Assembly: GCF_013034685.1 (NCBI RefSeq)
Contig: NZ_WQGO01000001.1
Location: forward strand, 124,001-188,000
Reading direction: 5' to 3'
From: Ruegeria lacuscaerulensis
Lineage (GTDB): Bacteria > Pseudomonadota > Alphaproteobacteria > Rhodobacterales > Rhodobacteraceae
Length of the DNA: 64,000 bases
Shown: positions 44,033 to 53,633 of the stretch, piece by piece
How the letters are laid out: each line of letters opens with the position of its first letter
How positions within the stretch are numbered: position 1 is the stretch's first letter
The notes under the pieces: model-generated
What the model saw: the letters and a program-made list of their open reading frames with translations, nothing else
The model's database searches: none
Told to the model about the DNA's origin: nothing
Made by a program: the position numbers and the translations under genes

Positions 44033-45400
44033 TTACATCAGTTTGCGGCGGCGTGTCACCTGAATATCGAGGTCTGTGATCTTTTTCCGCAGCGTATTCC
44101 GGTTAATCCCCAGAAGATCAGCACATTTTGCCTGATTTCCGCCGGTTGCATCCAGGGCCAACTCGATCAGAGGGGCCTCTACCTCGCGCAGGATGCGTTG
44201 ATACAGGCCCGGCGGCGGCAGAATATTGCCGTGCAAGTCGAAATACCGCCGCAAGTGACGCGCGACCGAAGTCGACAGTTTCTCGCGCTCACCATCGCCC
44301 AGAACAGGTTCGGCTTCGGGCTGGCTGCCCAGAACCGCCTCGACCTCGGATTTCGAGATTTCATCGGCGCGGCTGGTCAGGCTGAGGCGGCGGATCGCGT
44401 TTTCCAACTGTCGCACATTGCCCGGCCACGAATAGCGCCGCACCAGCTCTACCGCATCCGGGCTGAGCCAGCGTTTGGTGCCGTGTTCGCGCTCTTCCCG
44501 CGCCAGAAAGTGGTCGGCCAAAAGGGTGATGTCATCCACACGTTCGCGCAGCGCAGGCACGTGGATTGTCGCGCCGCACAGACGGTAATACAGGTCCTGA
44601 CGCACGCGCCCGCTCTCCATCGCGTCGGTCAGGTCCGACTGGCTGGTGGCCATAAAGCGTGGGACGTGGTCGCCGGGCGTGTCCATCATGCGGACGATGC
44701 GAGCCTGCAGTTCGTCCTCGATATCGGCAATCTCGTCGATCAGCAACGTCCCACCTCGAACCCGCGCCATCACCCGCGCAGGACCTTCCAGATCGCGCAA
44801 ATCAGCGGCTGTTGCCGTGACAAAGGGCAGTGTGCGGCGGTCTGAGAAATCATGAATAGCACGCGCAATCAATGATTTACCTGTTCCACTTTCACCAGAT
44901 ATCATCACCGAAAGATCAGTGTTCATCACCCGTGCGACCAACCGGTACAGCGCCTGCATCACCGGGGTCCGCCCGACTAGGGGTAGTTCTTCTGGGCGGT
45001 CCTGCGCCGGTTCGCTGGCGTCGGTTTGCACGCGCTGTTTCTGCTCCAGCGCCCGCGCGGTCCGTTTCATCAGATCAGGCAGGTCAAACGGCTTGGGCAG
45101 ATAATCATAGGCATCGGCCTCGGCCGCCTGAATCGCCGTCATGATCGTGTTCTGGGCCGAGATCACGATGACAGGCAGGCCGGGTCGGTCCTGCGCGATC
45201 TTGGGCAGCATCTCCAGGCCATTGCCATCCGGCATAACGACATCTGAGATCACCACATCGCCTTTTCCTTCGCCAACCCAGCGCATCAGCGTGGTCAACG
45301 AAGAGGTCGCGTGCACCTTGCACCCCGCCCGCGTTAGGGCCTGTGTCAAAACGGTGCGGATCGTGCGGTCGTCATCTGCGACCAGTACTGTTCCATCCAT
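44033..45400 (-). CDS. ntrC: Nitrogen regulator NtrC lacking the GAFTGA loop
   Basis: NtrC (455 residues) activates nitrogen-limitation genes when phosphorylated by NtrB. Receiver domain with Asp53; AAA+ domain with Walker A GESGTGKS (169-176) and Walker B LLIDEIAD (219-226); C-terminal Fis-type helix-turn-helix ([21 protein letters not shown]). The stretch between Walker A and B is shortened ([16 protein letters not shown]) and has no GAFTGA, the sigma-54 contact motif. In Rhodobacter capsulatus, NtrC of this kind activates the housekeeping sigma-70 polymerase, and the same is inferred here. AAGGAG precedes the ATG; ntrB ends 33 bp upstream. Confidence 0.96.
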   Translation of the reverse strand: MDGTVLVADDDRTIRTVLTQALTRAGCKVHATSSLTTLMRWVGEGKGDVVISDVVMPDGNGLEMLPKIAQDRPGLPVIVISAQNTIMTAIQAAEADAYDYLPKPFDLPDLMKRTARALEQKQRVQTDASEPAQDRPEELPLVGRTPVMQALYRLVARVMNTDLSVMISGESGTGKSLIARAIHDFSDRRTLPFVTATAADLRDLEGPARVMARVRGGTLLIDEIADIEDELQARIVRMMDTPGDHVPRFMATSQSDLTDAMESGRVRQDLYYRLCGATIHVPALRERVDDITLLADHFLAREEREHGTKRWLSPDAVELVRRYSWPGNVRQLENAIRRLSLTSRADEISKSEVEAVLGSQPEAEPVLGDGEREKLSTSVARHLRRYFDLHGNILPPPGLYQRILREVEAPLIELALDATGGNQAKCADLLGINRNTLRKKITDLDIQVTRRRKLM

Positions 45401-45433
45401 TGGTGCTCTCCTTAAGCTCTTCTCGGCTTTGTC

Positions 45434-46501
45434 TTACGTTGCATCCTTCGGTGCCCGCCTCAGCGAGATACGAAACACCGTACGGCCCGGCACCGAGTCG
45501 GCGGAAATCCAGCCGTCATGGTCCGAGATGATCTTGCTCACCAGCGCCAGCCCGAGGCCGGTGCCGTTTTCCTTGCCCGACACGAAAGGGTCAAAAATAT
45601 CGCTACGGATTTTCTCGGGCAGGCCCGGACCATCGTCGATGATCTCAACCTGCAGGGGCAACGAATGGCCCGAGCCATCGCTGCGCCGCAGGCGGAAGGA
45701 ATGTTCGAAATACGTCCGCAGACGAATGGTTCCGCCTTTTGGATCAGCTGCTTCCGAGGCATTCTTCAACAGGTTCAGAATGACTTGGAGAAATTGATCG
45801 GGGTCGCCATAGGCCAAGGGCAACGAGGGGTCGTAGTCCTCGATAATCTTCATATGCGCGCCGAACCCCAGCAACGCGGACCGTCGCGCGCGGTCCAGAA
45901 CGTCGTGGATATTGACGGGTTTGAAGTCAGGCTCCGACAGGTTTCCGAATTGCTCAACCTGTTCCAGCAGCTTTACAATTCTACGGCTCTCGGCAACGAT
46001 AAGATCTGTTAACTCAAGGTCTTGCTGAGAGATATTCATGCTCAGCAATTGCGCAGCGCCGGTGATGCCGGCCAGCGGGTTCTTGATCTCATGCGCCAAC
46101 ATCTCGGCCATACCAATCGCCGACTGCGCCGCCGATTTAACCGTATTGCCCCGCGTCATCCGTCCCGCCAACTCGCGTGGTGAGATGATCATGATCATCG
46201 ACCCCGGATGCCCAACCAAAGGGGCAATCTGTAGCGCGCATTGCAGCGGCGCACGATTACCCGATCCCGCATCTACATCATTCACGAACAGGGGTGTTCC
46301 CTGTGCCCGCGCCCTCTCGAACGCTTCCTCGAGGGGGGCATCAACCGCGATCTGATCCCACACCGGGTGCCCGATCACCGATTTACGCGAGGCGTTCAGG
46401 AAGCCCTCTCCGGCTGAATTGACGTCGGATATCCGATCGTCGCCATCAATGATGAAGGCTGGTACCGGAAGCGAAGTCCAAATACTCTGGTCCGAATTCA
46501 T
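45434..46501 (-). CDS. ntrB: Nitrogen sensor kinase NtrB
   Basis: NtrB (355 residues) is the cytoplasmic kinase/phosphatase that sets NtrC phosphorylation according to PII signalling. An N-terminal PAS domain (residues about 5-110) precedes the phospho-acceptor His137 in LAHEIKNPLAGI and the HATPase domain (NLLKNASEAAD, DDGPGLPEKIRSDIFDPF, GTGLGLALV). There are no membrane segments. The ATG overlaps the dusB stop by four bases (ATGA), so dusB-ntrB-ntrC form one transcript, as in other alphaproteobacteria. Confidence 0.96.
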   Translation of the reverse strand: MNSDQSIWTSLPVPAFIIDGDDRISDVNSAGEGFLNASRKSVIGHPVWDQIAVDAPLEEAFERARAQGTPLFVNDVDAGSGNRAPLQCALQIAPLVGHPGSMIMIISPRELAGRMTRGNTVKSAAQSAIGMAEMLAHEIKNPLAGITGAAQLLSMNISQQDLELTDLIVAESRRIVKLLEQVEQFGNLSEPDFKPVNIHDVLDRARRSALLGFGAHMKIIEDYDPSLPLAYGDPDQFLQVILNLLKNASEAADPKGGTIRLRTYFEHSFRLRRSDGSGHSLPLQVEIIDDGPGLPEKIRSDIFDPFVSGKENGTGLGLALVSKIISDHDGWISADSVPGRTVFRISLRRAPKDAT

Positions 46502-47481
46502 GCAACCGCCTCCACTTGCGTCCCAAGCGCGTCACCCAGCAGGCGGATCACCTCATCCGTATCGCGAGAAGTCAGAACAGCGCGGCGCAAGGCTGCGGGC
46601 GTTCCGGCCTGATCCATGTACCAACCCAGATGCTTGCGCGCGACGCGCAGACCCAGATCGGTACCGTAAAAGCCCAACATCGCCTGATAATGCGTTCGCA
46701 CCATCTCGATCAGGTCATCGCCCTGCGGCACCACCGGTGCGGGCGCGCCATAAAGATCGTGGCATATCTGCGCCAGGACCCAGGGCTGACCCTGTGCGCC
46801 CCGACCGATCATGACACCATCCGCGCCTGACTGGTCCAACGCGGTTCCCGCTGTTTCCGTATCCACGATATCCCCGTTTGCGATGACGGGGATATCGACC
46901 GCCTCTTTCACTGCGCGGATCGCCTGCCAGTCCGCCTGCCCTTTGTAGAACTGACAGCGCGTGCGCCCGTGGATCGTCACCATTTGCACGCCCACCTCCT
47001 GCGCGCGCCGCGCGACGTCCGGCGCGTTCAGTAACTTGTCGTCCCACCCCAACCGCGTTTTCAGCGTGACCGGAACATCGACCGCCGCGATCACCGCCTC
47101 GATCAATGTCAGCGCATGATCCGGCGTTTTCAGCAGCGCCGAGCCGGAATAGCCATTCGTTACCTTTTTGGCGGGACACCCCATGTTGATGTCGATCACC
47201 CGCGCGCCCCGATCAGCGACCTGCCGGGCGGCCTCGGCCATCCAATGCGCCTCGCGCCCGGCCAGTTGAACGGCGGTGTTTTCCACGTCGGCCGACAGCT
47301 CGGCCCGTTCGCGCACGCCGGGTTTGGCCTGCACCATTTCCTGACTGGCGACCATCTCACTAACCACCATGCCCGCACCAAAGCGCATCACCAGATCGCG
47401 GAACGGGCGGTCGGTGATTCCGGCCATCGGGGCCAGCAGAACCGGAAGGTTCAGGTCTTTGTCAGCGAGTTGCAGTCTCAA
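46498..47481 (-). CDS. dusB: tRNA-dihydrouridine synthase DusB (NifR3)
   Basis: A flavin-dependent enzyme reducing specific uridines in tRNA D-loops. Visible motifs: LLAPMAGITDRPFR, INMGCPAKKVTNGYSGSALL with the catalytic cysteine, HGRTRCQFYKG and VIANGDI. No ATG is available near the domain start. I chose TTG at 47481 (MRLQLADKDLNLPVLL, 327 residues) because AAGGA lies upstream at a plausible distance; the frame is open to another TTG at 47541. First gene of the ntr operon; divergent from ispDF. Confidence 0.9.
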   Translation of the reverse strand: MRLQLADKDLNLPVLLAPMAGITDRPFRDLVMRFGAGMVVSEMVASQEMVQAKPGVRERAELSADVENTAVQLAGREAHWMAEAARQVADRGARVIDINMGCPAKKVTNGYSGSALLKTPDHALTLIEAVIAAVDVPVTLKTRLGWDDKLLNAPDVARRAQEVGVQMVTIHGRTRCQFYKGQADWQAIRAVKEAVDIPVIANGDIVDTETAGTALDQSGADGVMIGRGAQGQPWVLAQICHDLYGAPAPVVPQGDDLIEMVRTHYQAMLGFYGTDLGLRVARKHLGWYMDQAGTPAALRRAVLTSRDTDEVIRLLGDALGTQVEAVA

Positions 47482-47664
47482 CGTGCTTAATCCTTGGGCA
47501 GTCGCGCTTTTGATATCGAATTTGGCGTATATGAACAACAAAACGGCGACGAAAAAGCCCTCGAAATCATCACTTGCCTAATTATTGGGCAGATTAACGC
47601 GAGTGATTGCCTCTGCATTCACCGCGCCCTAAACATTCCCCTGAATTTGCCGGAGACACTCCTT

Positions 47665-48795
47665 ATGACCACCGCCGCCATTATCGTTGCCGCAGGACGC
47701 GGCCTGCGCGCCGGAGGGGGTATCCCAAAACAATGGCGGCCTCTAGCCGGACGCCGCGTCGCCGACTGGACGATCGAGCGGTTTCGTGAGCAGGTCGATC
47801 ATATTGCGCTGGTTCTGTCACCGGATGACCAAGATGCGTGGGCAGAGCTTGCCGAATCGGGTCTGATTCTGACCGCAGGCGGCGCGGATCGCGCGGGATC
47901 GGTGCGCAATGGGCTGGCCGCCCTGAGCGGACTGGATGTGACCCGCGTTCTGATCCACGACGTCGCCCGCCCCTGTGTCGGCACGCAGATTATTCACAAC
48001 GTGTTGCAAGCGCTTGAATCTGGCCCGGCAGCAGCCCCCGGATTGGCGGTGACAGACGCGCTTTGGACCGGAGATGGCGTAACCGTCACCGGCACACAAG
48101 ACCGCAGCGGCCTGTTCGCCGCGCAGACGCCGCAGGGCTTTCACTATGACGCTATCGTCGCGGCCCATGCCGCGCATTCCGGTGGTGCCGCCGACGATGT
48201 CGAGGTTGCCCGCGCCGCAGGGTTGGATGTAACCATCGTGCCGGGCGACGCGGACAATATCAAAATCACACGGCCCGAGGATTTTGCCCGGGCGGAACGC
48301 ATATTGGGAACGAATATGGATGTAAGGCTGGGCAATGGCTATGACGTGCATCGGTTTGGCGACGGGGATCATGTAATCCTGTGCGGCGTGCAGGTGCCGC
48401 ATGATCGCGGCCTTCAGGGGCATTCGGACGCAGATGTGGGGATGCATGCCGTGGCGGATGCCATCTATGGCGCGCTGGCGCAGGGCGATATCGGCCAACA
48501 CTTCCCGCCCTCGGACCCGCAATGGAAAGGGGCCGCCAGCGAGATTTTCCTGCGCCATGCGGTCGAACTGGCCGCGACGATGGGATACGCGATCTCGAAT
48601 GTCGATTGCACTCTGGTCTGTGAGTACCCCAAAATAGGCCCCCATGCCGAGGCGATGCGGGTCGAGATGGCCCGGATCATGGGGCTGCGGACCGATCAGA
48701 TCTCAGTCAAGGCGACCACATCAGAGCGGCTGGGTTTCACGGGCCGCAGCGAAGGTATTGCTTCTCTGGCTACAGCCTGTCTGGTGAAATCATGA
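47665..48795 (+). CDS. ispDF: Bifunctional IspD/IspF isoprenoid enzyme
   Basis: A 376-residue fusion catalysing two non-consecutive steps of the MEP pathway. Residues about 1-215 are IspD (MEP cytidylyltransferase: [10 protein letters not shown], the PKQW region, IHDVARP). From Met218 onward is IspF (MEcPP synthase: GNGYDVHRF with its metal Asp/His, [22 protein letters not shown]). Fusion of the two is common in alphaproteobacteria; the intervening IspE must be elsewhere. The ATG at 47665 has GGAGA upstream. The frame extends 57 codons earlier without support. Confidence 0.97.
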   Translation: MTTAAIIVAAGRGLRAGGGIPKQWRPLAGRRVADWTIERFREQVDHIALVLSPDDQDAWAELAESGLILTAGGADRAGSVRNGLAALSGLDVTRVLIHDVARPCVGTQIIHNVLQALESGPAAAPGLAVTDALWTGDGVTVTGTQDRSGLFAAQTPQGFHYDAIVAAHAAHSGGAADDVEVARAAGLDVTIVPGDADNIKITRPEDFARAERILGTNMDVRLGNGYDVHRFGDGDHVILCGVQVPHDRGLQGHSDADVGMHAVADAIYGALAQGDIGQHFPPSDPQWKGAASEIFLRHAVELAATMGYAISNVDCTLVCEYPKIGPHAEAMRVEMARIMGLRTDQISVKATTSERLGFTGRSEGIASLATACLVKS

Positions 48796-49289
48796 ACGCG
48801 GCACAATTGATCGGCACCGTCTGTGGTGTGGGCTATCTGCGCCCCGCGCCCGGTACATGGGGATCGCTCGCCGCCCTGCCCTTGGCGTGGCTGCTTCACA
48901 CGCTGGGCGGTTTCCCCCTGCTGGTGATCGCAACGCTGGCGGCGTTCTTCGGTGGGCTCTGGGCCACACGCGTGATGACTGCAGGACAAGACGACCACGA
49001 CCCGTCCGAGATTGTTATCGACGAGGTTGCAGGGCAGTTCATCGCGCTCTGGGCGATCTCTTACCCCTCCTGGGCGCATGGTATTGATATAACCGCTCTC
49101 TGGCCCGGCTGGGTTGCAGGGTTCGTGCTGTTCCGGCTGTTCGACATCACAAAACCCGGCCCGGTGGGTTGGGCGGATCGCAAGGGAGATGCGATGGGCG
49201 TGATGCTGGACGATGTGATCGCCGGGGTGTTTGCCGCCATCGGCGTGCTGATCCTGGCCGGGATCGCGCACGGGGTGTTGGGACTTTGA
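48792..49289 (+). CDS. pgpA: Phosphatidylglycerophosphatase A
   Basis: PgpA (165 residues) dephosphorylates phosphatidylglycerol phosphate in the inner membrane to make phosphatidylglycerol. Family motifs are [17 protein letters not shown], the acidic [14 protein letters not shown] (metal binding) and [18 protein letters not shown], with three to four membrane helices. It overlaps ispDF by four bases (ATGA) and cinA by four bases (TTGA), so the three are coupled. Confidence 0.94.
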   Translation: MNAAQLIGTVCGVGYLRPAPGTWGSLAALPLAWLLHTLGGFPLLVIATLAAFFGGLWATRVMTAGQDDHDPSEIVIDEVAGQFIALWAISYPSWAHGIDITALWPGWVAGFVLFRLFDITKPGPVGWADRKGDAMGVMLDDVIAGVFAAIGVLILAGIAHGVLGL

Positions 49290-49768
49290 TCGTCGCCACG
49301 TTACTGGACCGCGCCAAGGCGCAAGGTGTGATGATTGCCGCTGCTGAAAGCTGCACTGGCGGCATGGTAGCGGCTGCCCTGACTGATATCCCCGGCAGTT
49401 CGGCCGTAGTGGATCGCGGCTTTGTCACCTACACCAACGCCGCCAAACAACAGATGCTGGGCGTGAAGGCTGCGACGCTGGATGCTTACGGCGCAGTCTC
49501 GGAAGAGGTCGCACGCGAAATGGCCGAAGGCGCGCTGCATCATTCACAGGCACAACTTGCCGTGTCGATCACAGGCATTGCAGGCCCCGGCGGGTCCGAG
49601 TTCAAACCCGAGGGCCGTGTCTGCTTCGGCCTTGCCGCCGATGGTTTGCACACACGATCTGAGACAGTTGAATTTGGTCCGTTAGGTCGGGAAAACGTCC
49701 GGCGCGCGGCTCGAGATCACGCGCTGGGCCTGCTTTCTCAGGCGCTTTCTAGTATTGCTCAAAAATAG
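49286..49768 (+). CDS. CinA-family nicotinamide-nucleotide amidohydrolase (PncC)
   Basis: A 160-residue stand-alone CinA C-terminal domain that deamidates nicotinamide mononucleotide to nicotinate mononucleotide in NAD recycling. Motifs: AAAESCTGGMVAAALTDIPGSS, FVTYTNAAKQQMLGV, SITGIAGPGG. The best start is a TTG overlapping the pgpA stop (TTGA); an earlier in-frame start would run over pgpA. The N-terminal MoCF-like domain of full CinA is absent, as in E. coli YgaD. Confidence 0.9.
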   Translation: MIVATLLDRAKAQGVMIAAAESCTGGMVAAALTDIPGSSAVVDRGFVTYTNAAKQQMLGVKAATLDAYGAVSEEVAREMAEGALHHSQAQLAVSITGIAGPGGSEFKPEGRVCFGLAADGLHTRSETVEFGPLGRENVRRAARDHALGLLSQALSSIAQK

Positions 49769-49806
49769 GGCGTGTTGCTCTGATCGCCGCCTATTTAATC
49801 ACCTTT

Positions 49807-49842
49807 TCACAAAAAGCCCCGAAAACAGGCTGCTTTTTGTGA
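49807..49842. repeat. 11-bp A/T-rich inverted repeat upstream of amt
   Basis: TCACAAAAAGC and GCTTTTTGTGA are a perfect inverted repeat with a 14-base spacer, about 70 bp before the amt ATG. A T6 run follows 11 bases later (CTTTTTTCC), so it may be the terminator of the ispDF-pgpA-cinA unit. It could also be an operator for amt; I cannot decide from sequence. Confidence 0.5.
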
Positions 49843-49913
49843 TGTTGCCTCTTTTTTCCTCGTCCCTGATCCGCTTCAAGCCGCGCCACGCAAGTTGAAG
49901 AGGAGACCGGCCG

Positions 49914-51095
49914 ATGAATGGAGCCGATACAGCCTGGATCATTGTGGCAACCGCCTTGGTCCTGTTCATGACATTGCCGGGCCTGGCCCTGTTCTATGGC
50001 GGCCTCGTGCGCGCCCGCAACGTGCTGAGCGTGTTCATGCACTGTTTCTCGATCGCTTGTTTGATGAGCATCCTGTGGCTGGTCGCAGGCTATTCCATCG
50101 CGTTCGGCGATGGCGGATCAGGCTTGTGGGGCGGTCTGGGCAAGGCGTTTCTGAACGGTGTCGATGCAGACAGCCTATCGGGCACGCTGCCCGAGGTTCT
50201 CTTCTTCGCATTCCAGATGACCTTTGCCATCATCACCCCTGCCCTGATCGTCGGCGCTTATGTCGAGCGCGTGGGCTTTGGCTTTGTGCTGACCTTCTCG
50301 GGCCTGTGGATGTTGCTGTGCTATGCGCCGGTGGTGCATTGGATCTGGGGTGGTGGCATTCTGACAGATGGCGGCATTTTGGGCGAGGTCGGCGTGCGTG
50401 ACTTTGCAGGCGGAATCGTGGTGCATGAAACCGCCGGTCTGGCCGCGCTGATTATCGCCGTGGTTCTGGGCCCGCGCCGCAACCGCACGACGCCGCCGCA
50501 CAATCCGGGCTTTGTCATGATCGGTGCCGCGATGCTGTGGGTTGGCTGGTTCGGCTTCAATGGCGGTTCGCAACTGGCCGCTGACGGCGGTGCTGCGATG
50601 GCGATGACCGTGACGCATATCTCGGCCGCGACTGCCTCTCTGACTTGGGCGCTGTATGAGCGGATCAAGTACGGCAAGGCCTCGATGGTCGGTCTAGTGA
50701 CAGGTACGATCGCCGGCTTGGCCTCGATCACACCCGCCTCGGGCTATGTGGATCCGGTTCAGGCGCTGATCATCGGTGCCGTGGCCGGTGTGTTGTGTCA
50801 GGAAGCCGTCAATGTCATCCGCAACGTTCTGAAAATCGACGATACGCTGGATGTATTCGCCGTGCATGGCGTCGGCGGCATCTTTGGCACGCTTATGATC
50901 GCCGTCTTTGGCCTGGGCGCCTGGACTGCACAGTTGGGTGGCTTGGTCATCGTAGGTGTGTTCACAGTCGTTGTGACCTTTGTATTGATCAAACTGGTCG
51001 CGCTGATCACTCCGCTGCGGGTGGATGCAGAGACCGAGACCAATGGCCTCGATCTGTCGGTGCATGGTGAGCGCGCTTACGACATGACAAGCTGA
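49914..51095 (+). CDS. amt: Ammonium transporter
   Basis: Amt (393 residues) carries ammonium/ammonia across the inner membrane as a trimer with 11 helices. Twin pore histidines lie in VVHETAGLAAL and FAVHGVGGIFGT; the Phe gate region is GGLVRARNVLS. No glnK/PII gene is next to it, unlike the usual glnK-amt order, so its PII partner is elsewhere. AGGAGA precedes the ATG. It is presumably under NtrC control, but I see no clear binding site. A strong intrinsic terminator follows. Confidence 0.96.
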   Translation: MNGADTAWIIVATALVLFMTLPGLALFYGGLVRARNVLSVFMHCFSIACLMSILWLVAGYSIAFGDGGSGLWGGLGKAFLNGVDADSLSGTLPEVLFFAFQMTFAIITPALIVGAYVERVGFGFVLTFSGLWMLLCYAPVVHWIWGGGILTDGGILGEVGVRDFAGGIVVHETAGLAALIIAVVLGPRRNRTTPPHNPGFVMIGAAMLWVGWFGFNGGSQLAADGGAAMAMTVTHISAATASLTWALYERIKYGKASMVGLVTGTIAGLASITPASGYVDPVQALIIGAVAGVLCQEAVNVIRNVLKIDDTLDVFAVHGVGGIFGTLMIAVFGLGAWTAQLGGLVIVGVFTVVVTFVLIKLVALITPLRVDAETETNGLDLSVHGERAYDMTS

Positions 51096-51119
51096 TCGCG
51101 CGTCAATCTGAATGTGCAT

Positions 51120-51151
51120 AGCGGGCCCCTTGCGGGTCCGCTTTTCTTTTG
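51120..51151 (+). terminator. Intrinsic terminator of amt
   Basis: AGCGGGCCC-CTTGC-GGGTCCGCT gives a 9-bp stem with one G-U pair, followed by TTTCTTTTG. Canonical position 25 bases after the amt stop. Confidence 0.8.
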
Positions 51152-51177
51152 TCCGCCCCCTCGACTCTGTGCCCTGC

Positions 51178-51205
51178 GGCGGGCTATCAGCCCGCAACGT
51201 GTTAT
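51178..51205 (+). promoter_or_regulatory. Hairpin in the pyrE leader
   Basis: GCGGGCT-ATC-AGCCCGC forms a 7-bp stem about 25-45 bases before the pyrE ATG, and TATCAGCCC occurs twice within 22 bases. Without a U-tract it is not a classical attenuator, but its closeness to the ribosome site suggests an effect on translation. Confidence 0.35.
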
Positions 51206-51224
51206 CAGCCCAGAGGTTTGCATC

Positions 51225-51905
51225 ATGATCCCCAGCTCGTACCCCGACAGCACCGAAATCGCCCGCCTGACCGCGCGCATGCTGCTGGAGATCAAAGCCG
51301 TCCACTTCAACGCGCGCGAGCCGTTCACACTGGCCTCTGGCCTGCCCAGCCCGACCTATATCGACTGCCGCAAGCTGATCTCATACCCCCGCATCCGCTC
51401 GACCCTGATGGACTTCCTGACCGTCACCGTGATGCGCGAAGCCGGGTTCGAGGCGTTCGACAACATCGCAGGTGGTGAAACCGCAGGCATCCCCTTTGCC
51501 GCCATGGTCGCCGAGCGGATGGCCCTGCCGATGACCTATGTGCGCAAAAAGCCCAAGGGCTATGGCCGCAATGCCCGGATCGAGGGTGCAATGTCCAAGG
51601 GTGAGCGCGTTCTGCTGGTCGAAGATCTGACCACCGACGGCGGATCAAAGCTGTCCTTCGTGGATGCGATCCGCGACACCGGGGCGACCTGCGGCCACAC
51701 GGCGGTGATCTTTTACTACGGCATCTTCCCCGAGACCGAGAAAACCCTGGGCGATCACGGTGTGAAACTGCATCACCTGTGCACTTGGTGGGATGTTTTG
51801 GCCGAAGCAAAAGCGCAGAAAGCCTTTGATGCAGAGACACTTGACGGTGTCGAAGCCTTCCTGAACGACCCGCGTGGATGGCAGGAAGCCAACAAACCCT
51901 CCTAA
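51225..51905 (+). CDS. pyrE: Orotate phosphoribosyltransferase
   Basis: PyrE (226 residues) makes orotidine 5'-monophosphate from orotate and PRPP in pyrimidine synthesis. The PRPP-binding loop [14 protein letters not shown] and the substrate region [18 protein letters not shown] are clear, with the [11 protein letters not shown] flexible loop. The ATG at 51225 has AGAGG upstream; the frame extends 37 codons further but into the amt terminator. It is not linked to other pyr genes here. Confidence 0.95.
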   Translation: MIPSSYPDSTEIARLTARMLLEIKAVHFNAREPFTLASGLPSPTYIDCRKLISYPRIRSTLMDFLTVTVMREAGFEAFDNIAGGETAGIPFAAMVAERMALPMTYVRKKPKGYGRNARIEGAMSKGERVLLVEDLTTDGGSKLSFVDAIRDTGATCGHTAVIFYYGIFPETEKTLGDHGVKLHHLCTWWDVLAEAKAQKAFDAETLDGVEAFLNDPRGWQEANKPS

Positions 51906-52141
51906 AGTGCCTGTGCATAAGCTGGGGGTAACTCGGCAAAGAATCGCCCCCTCAGCGCTCGCATCTAGTGCTGCCGCGATGAAGCTGCACTAAATGTTGC
52001 GCCGCGCGGTGTTCTTTGGCAAAGTTGTCCAAACTTATCCCAAGCTGAAGTCGAGTTATTCGCGACTTATCTTCAGAGATTTACAGATGGCCCAACGGGT
52101 GCCGGATTGATTAGAACTGTCGCACGGGCAGTGGGGACAAA
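51906..52141 (+). promoter_or_regulatory. dnaB upstream region with two inverted repeats
   Basis: TAGTGC/GCACTA (51966-51971 with 51987-51992) and AAGTCG/CGACTT (52048-52053 with 52063-52068) are the only structures I see. No coding frame or convincing promoter consensus is present. GGGGA just before the ATG is the dnaB ribosome site. Confidence 0.35.
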
Positions 52142-53632
52142 ATGAACGAGATAAGCAGTATCGAGCAGGCGGCGGCGCAGATTCAGAACGCCGAAACCAT
52201 GCCGCATTCCATCGAGGCCGAGCAGCAGCTTTTGGGCGCGATTCTGACCAATAACGATCTCTATGATCGCGTCGCCTCGATCATTGGGGCCGAGCATTTC
52301 TATGACCCGGTCCATGCCCGCATCTTCGAGGTGGCGGCCAATCGCATCGCCAAGAATGCTTTGGCCTCGCCCGTGACGCTGAAATCCTTCATGGCCGAGG
52401 ATGAGGGCCTCAAGGAACTGGGTGGCCCCGCCTATCTGGTCAAACTGGCGGGTGCGTCGATCAGTGCCTTTGCGGTGCATGACTATGCCCAGATGATCTA
52501 TGACCTCGCCATCCGGCGCGAGCTGATCCGGCTGGGCCGCGATATCTCGGACAAGGCGGCGCGGGTGGATGTCAGCAGCGAGCCCAAGGAACAGATCGTC
52601 GAGGCCGAGCAACAGCTTTATCAGTTATCCGAGCAGGGCCAGACCGAACAGGGATTTCAATCCTTCCTCAAGGCGGTCACAGAAGCCGTCAACGTCACCA
52701 ACGAAGCGTATCAGCGCGGTGGTGGCATGGCAGGGATTTCCACCGGTCTGGCCGACTTGGACAAACAGCTTGGGGGCCTGCACCCGTCCGACCTGATTAT
52801 TCTGGCCGGTCGTCCGTCGATGGGGAAAACCTCATTGGCGACCAACGTCGCGTTCAACGTGGCCAAAGCCTACAAACGCGGCACCAAGCCAGATGGGTCT
52901 GAGGGTGCGATTGACGGCGGAGTGGTCGGTTTCTTCTCGCTGGAAATGAGCGCCGAGCAGTTGGCAGGCCGGGTTCTGGCCGAAGCCTCGGAAATCTCCT
53001 CGCACAAGATCCGTCAGGGCGACATGACCGAAGCCGAGTTCCGCCGCTTTGTAGACGCGGCGAAAGAGTTGGAAGCCTGCCCACTGTTCATCGACGACAC
53101 CCCGGCTTTGCCGATCTCGCAACTTGCTGCCCGCGCGCGGCGGTTGAAGCGGACGCACGGTTTGGACCTGCTGGTCATCGACTATTTGCAGCTGTGTCGC
53201 GGCATGGCCGACAATCGCGTCAACGAGATTGCCGAGATTTCGATGGGCATGAAGGCCATCGCCAAAGAACTGAACATCCCGGTCATCGCCCTCTCCCAGC
53301 TGTCGCGCCAGGTGGAAAACCGCGACGACAAGCGTCCGCAACTGTCAGACCTGCGGGAATCGGGCTCGATCGAACAGGATGCCGACGTGGTGATGTTCGT
53401 GTTCCGCGAGGAATACTACAAAGAGCGCGAAAAGCCCGGCGATCATGAGCTGGAAAAGATGGAAGAGTGGAAACAGGCCATGGACCGCCTGCATGGCAAG
53501 GCCGAGGTCATCGTCGGCAAGCAGCGCCACGGCCCCATCGGCACGGTTGAACTCTCGTTCGAGGCGCAGTTCACCCGCTTTGGCAATCTGGTCAAACCCT
53601 GGCAGCAGGACGGCCAGATCGAGGGCTACTGA
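52142..53632 (+). CDS. dnaB: Replicative DNA helicase DnaB
   Basis: DnaB (496 residues) is the hexameric fork helicase. N-terminal primase-interacting domain (residues about 15-120, MPHSIEAEQQLLGAIL), linker, then the RecA-like motor with Walker A AGRPSMGKTS near residue 225, FFSLEMSAEQLAGR, Walker B LLVIDYLQL and the arginine-finger region. There is no intein. A 236-bp region upstream contains two short inverted repeats. It is convergent with the acetyltransferase gene, with one base between the stops. Confidence 0.97.
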   Translation: MNEISSIEQAAAQIQNAETMPHSIEAEQQLLGAILTNNDLYDRVASIIGAEHFYDPVHARIFEVAANRIAKNALASPVTLKSFMAEDEGLKELGGPAYLVKLAGASISAFAVHDYAQMIYDLAIRRELIRLGRDISDKAARVDVSSEPKEQIVEAEQQLYQLSEQGQTEQGFQSFLKAVTEAVNVTNEAYQRGGGMAGISTGLADLDKQLGGLHPSDLIILAGRPSMGKTSLATNVAFNVAKAYKRGTKPDGSEGAIDGGVVGFFSLEMSAEQLAGRVLAEASEISSHKIRQGDMTEAEFRRFVDAAKELEACPLFIDDTPALPISQLAARARRLKRTHGLDLLVIDYLQLCRGMADNRVNEIAEISMGMKAIAKELNIPVIALSQLSRQVENRDDKRPQLSDLRESGSIEQDADVVMFVFREEYYKEREKPGDHELEKMEEWKQAMDRLHGKAEVIVGKQRHGPIGTVELSFEAQFTRFGNLVKPWQQDGQIEGY

Positions 53633-53633
53633 C

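Noticed and set aside
49769..49913. Sigma-54 promoter or NtrC site upstream of amt
   Set aside because: No TGGCAC-N5-TTGC pattern or TGCACC-type dyad is present, in line with the GAFTGA-less NtrC.
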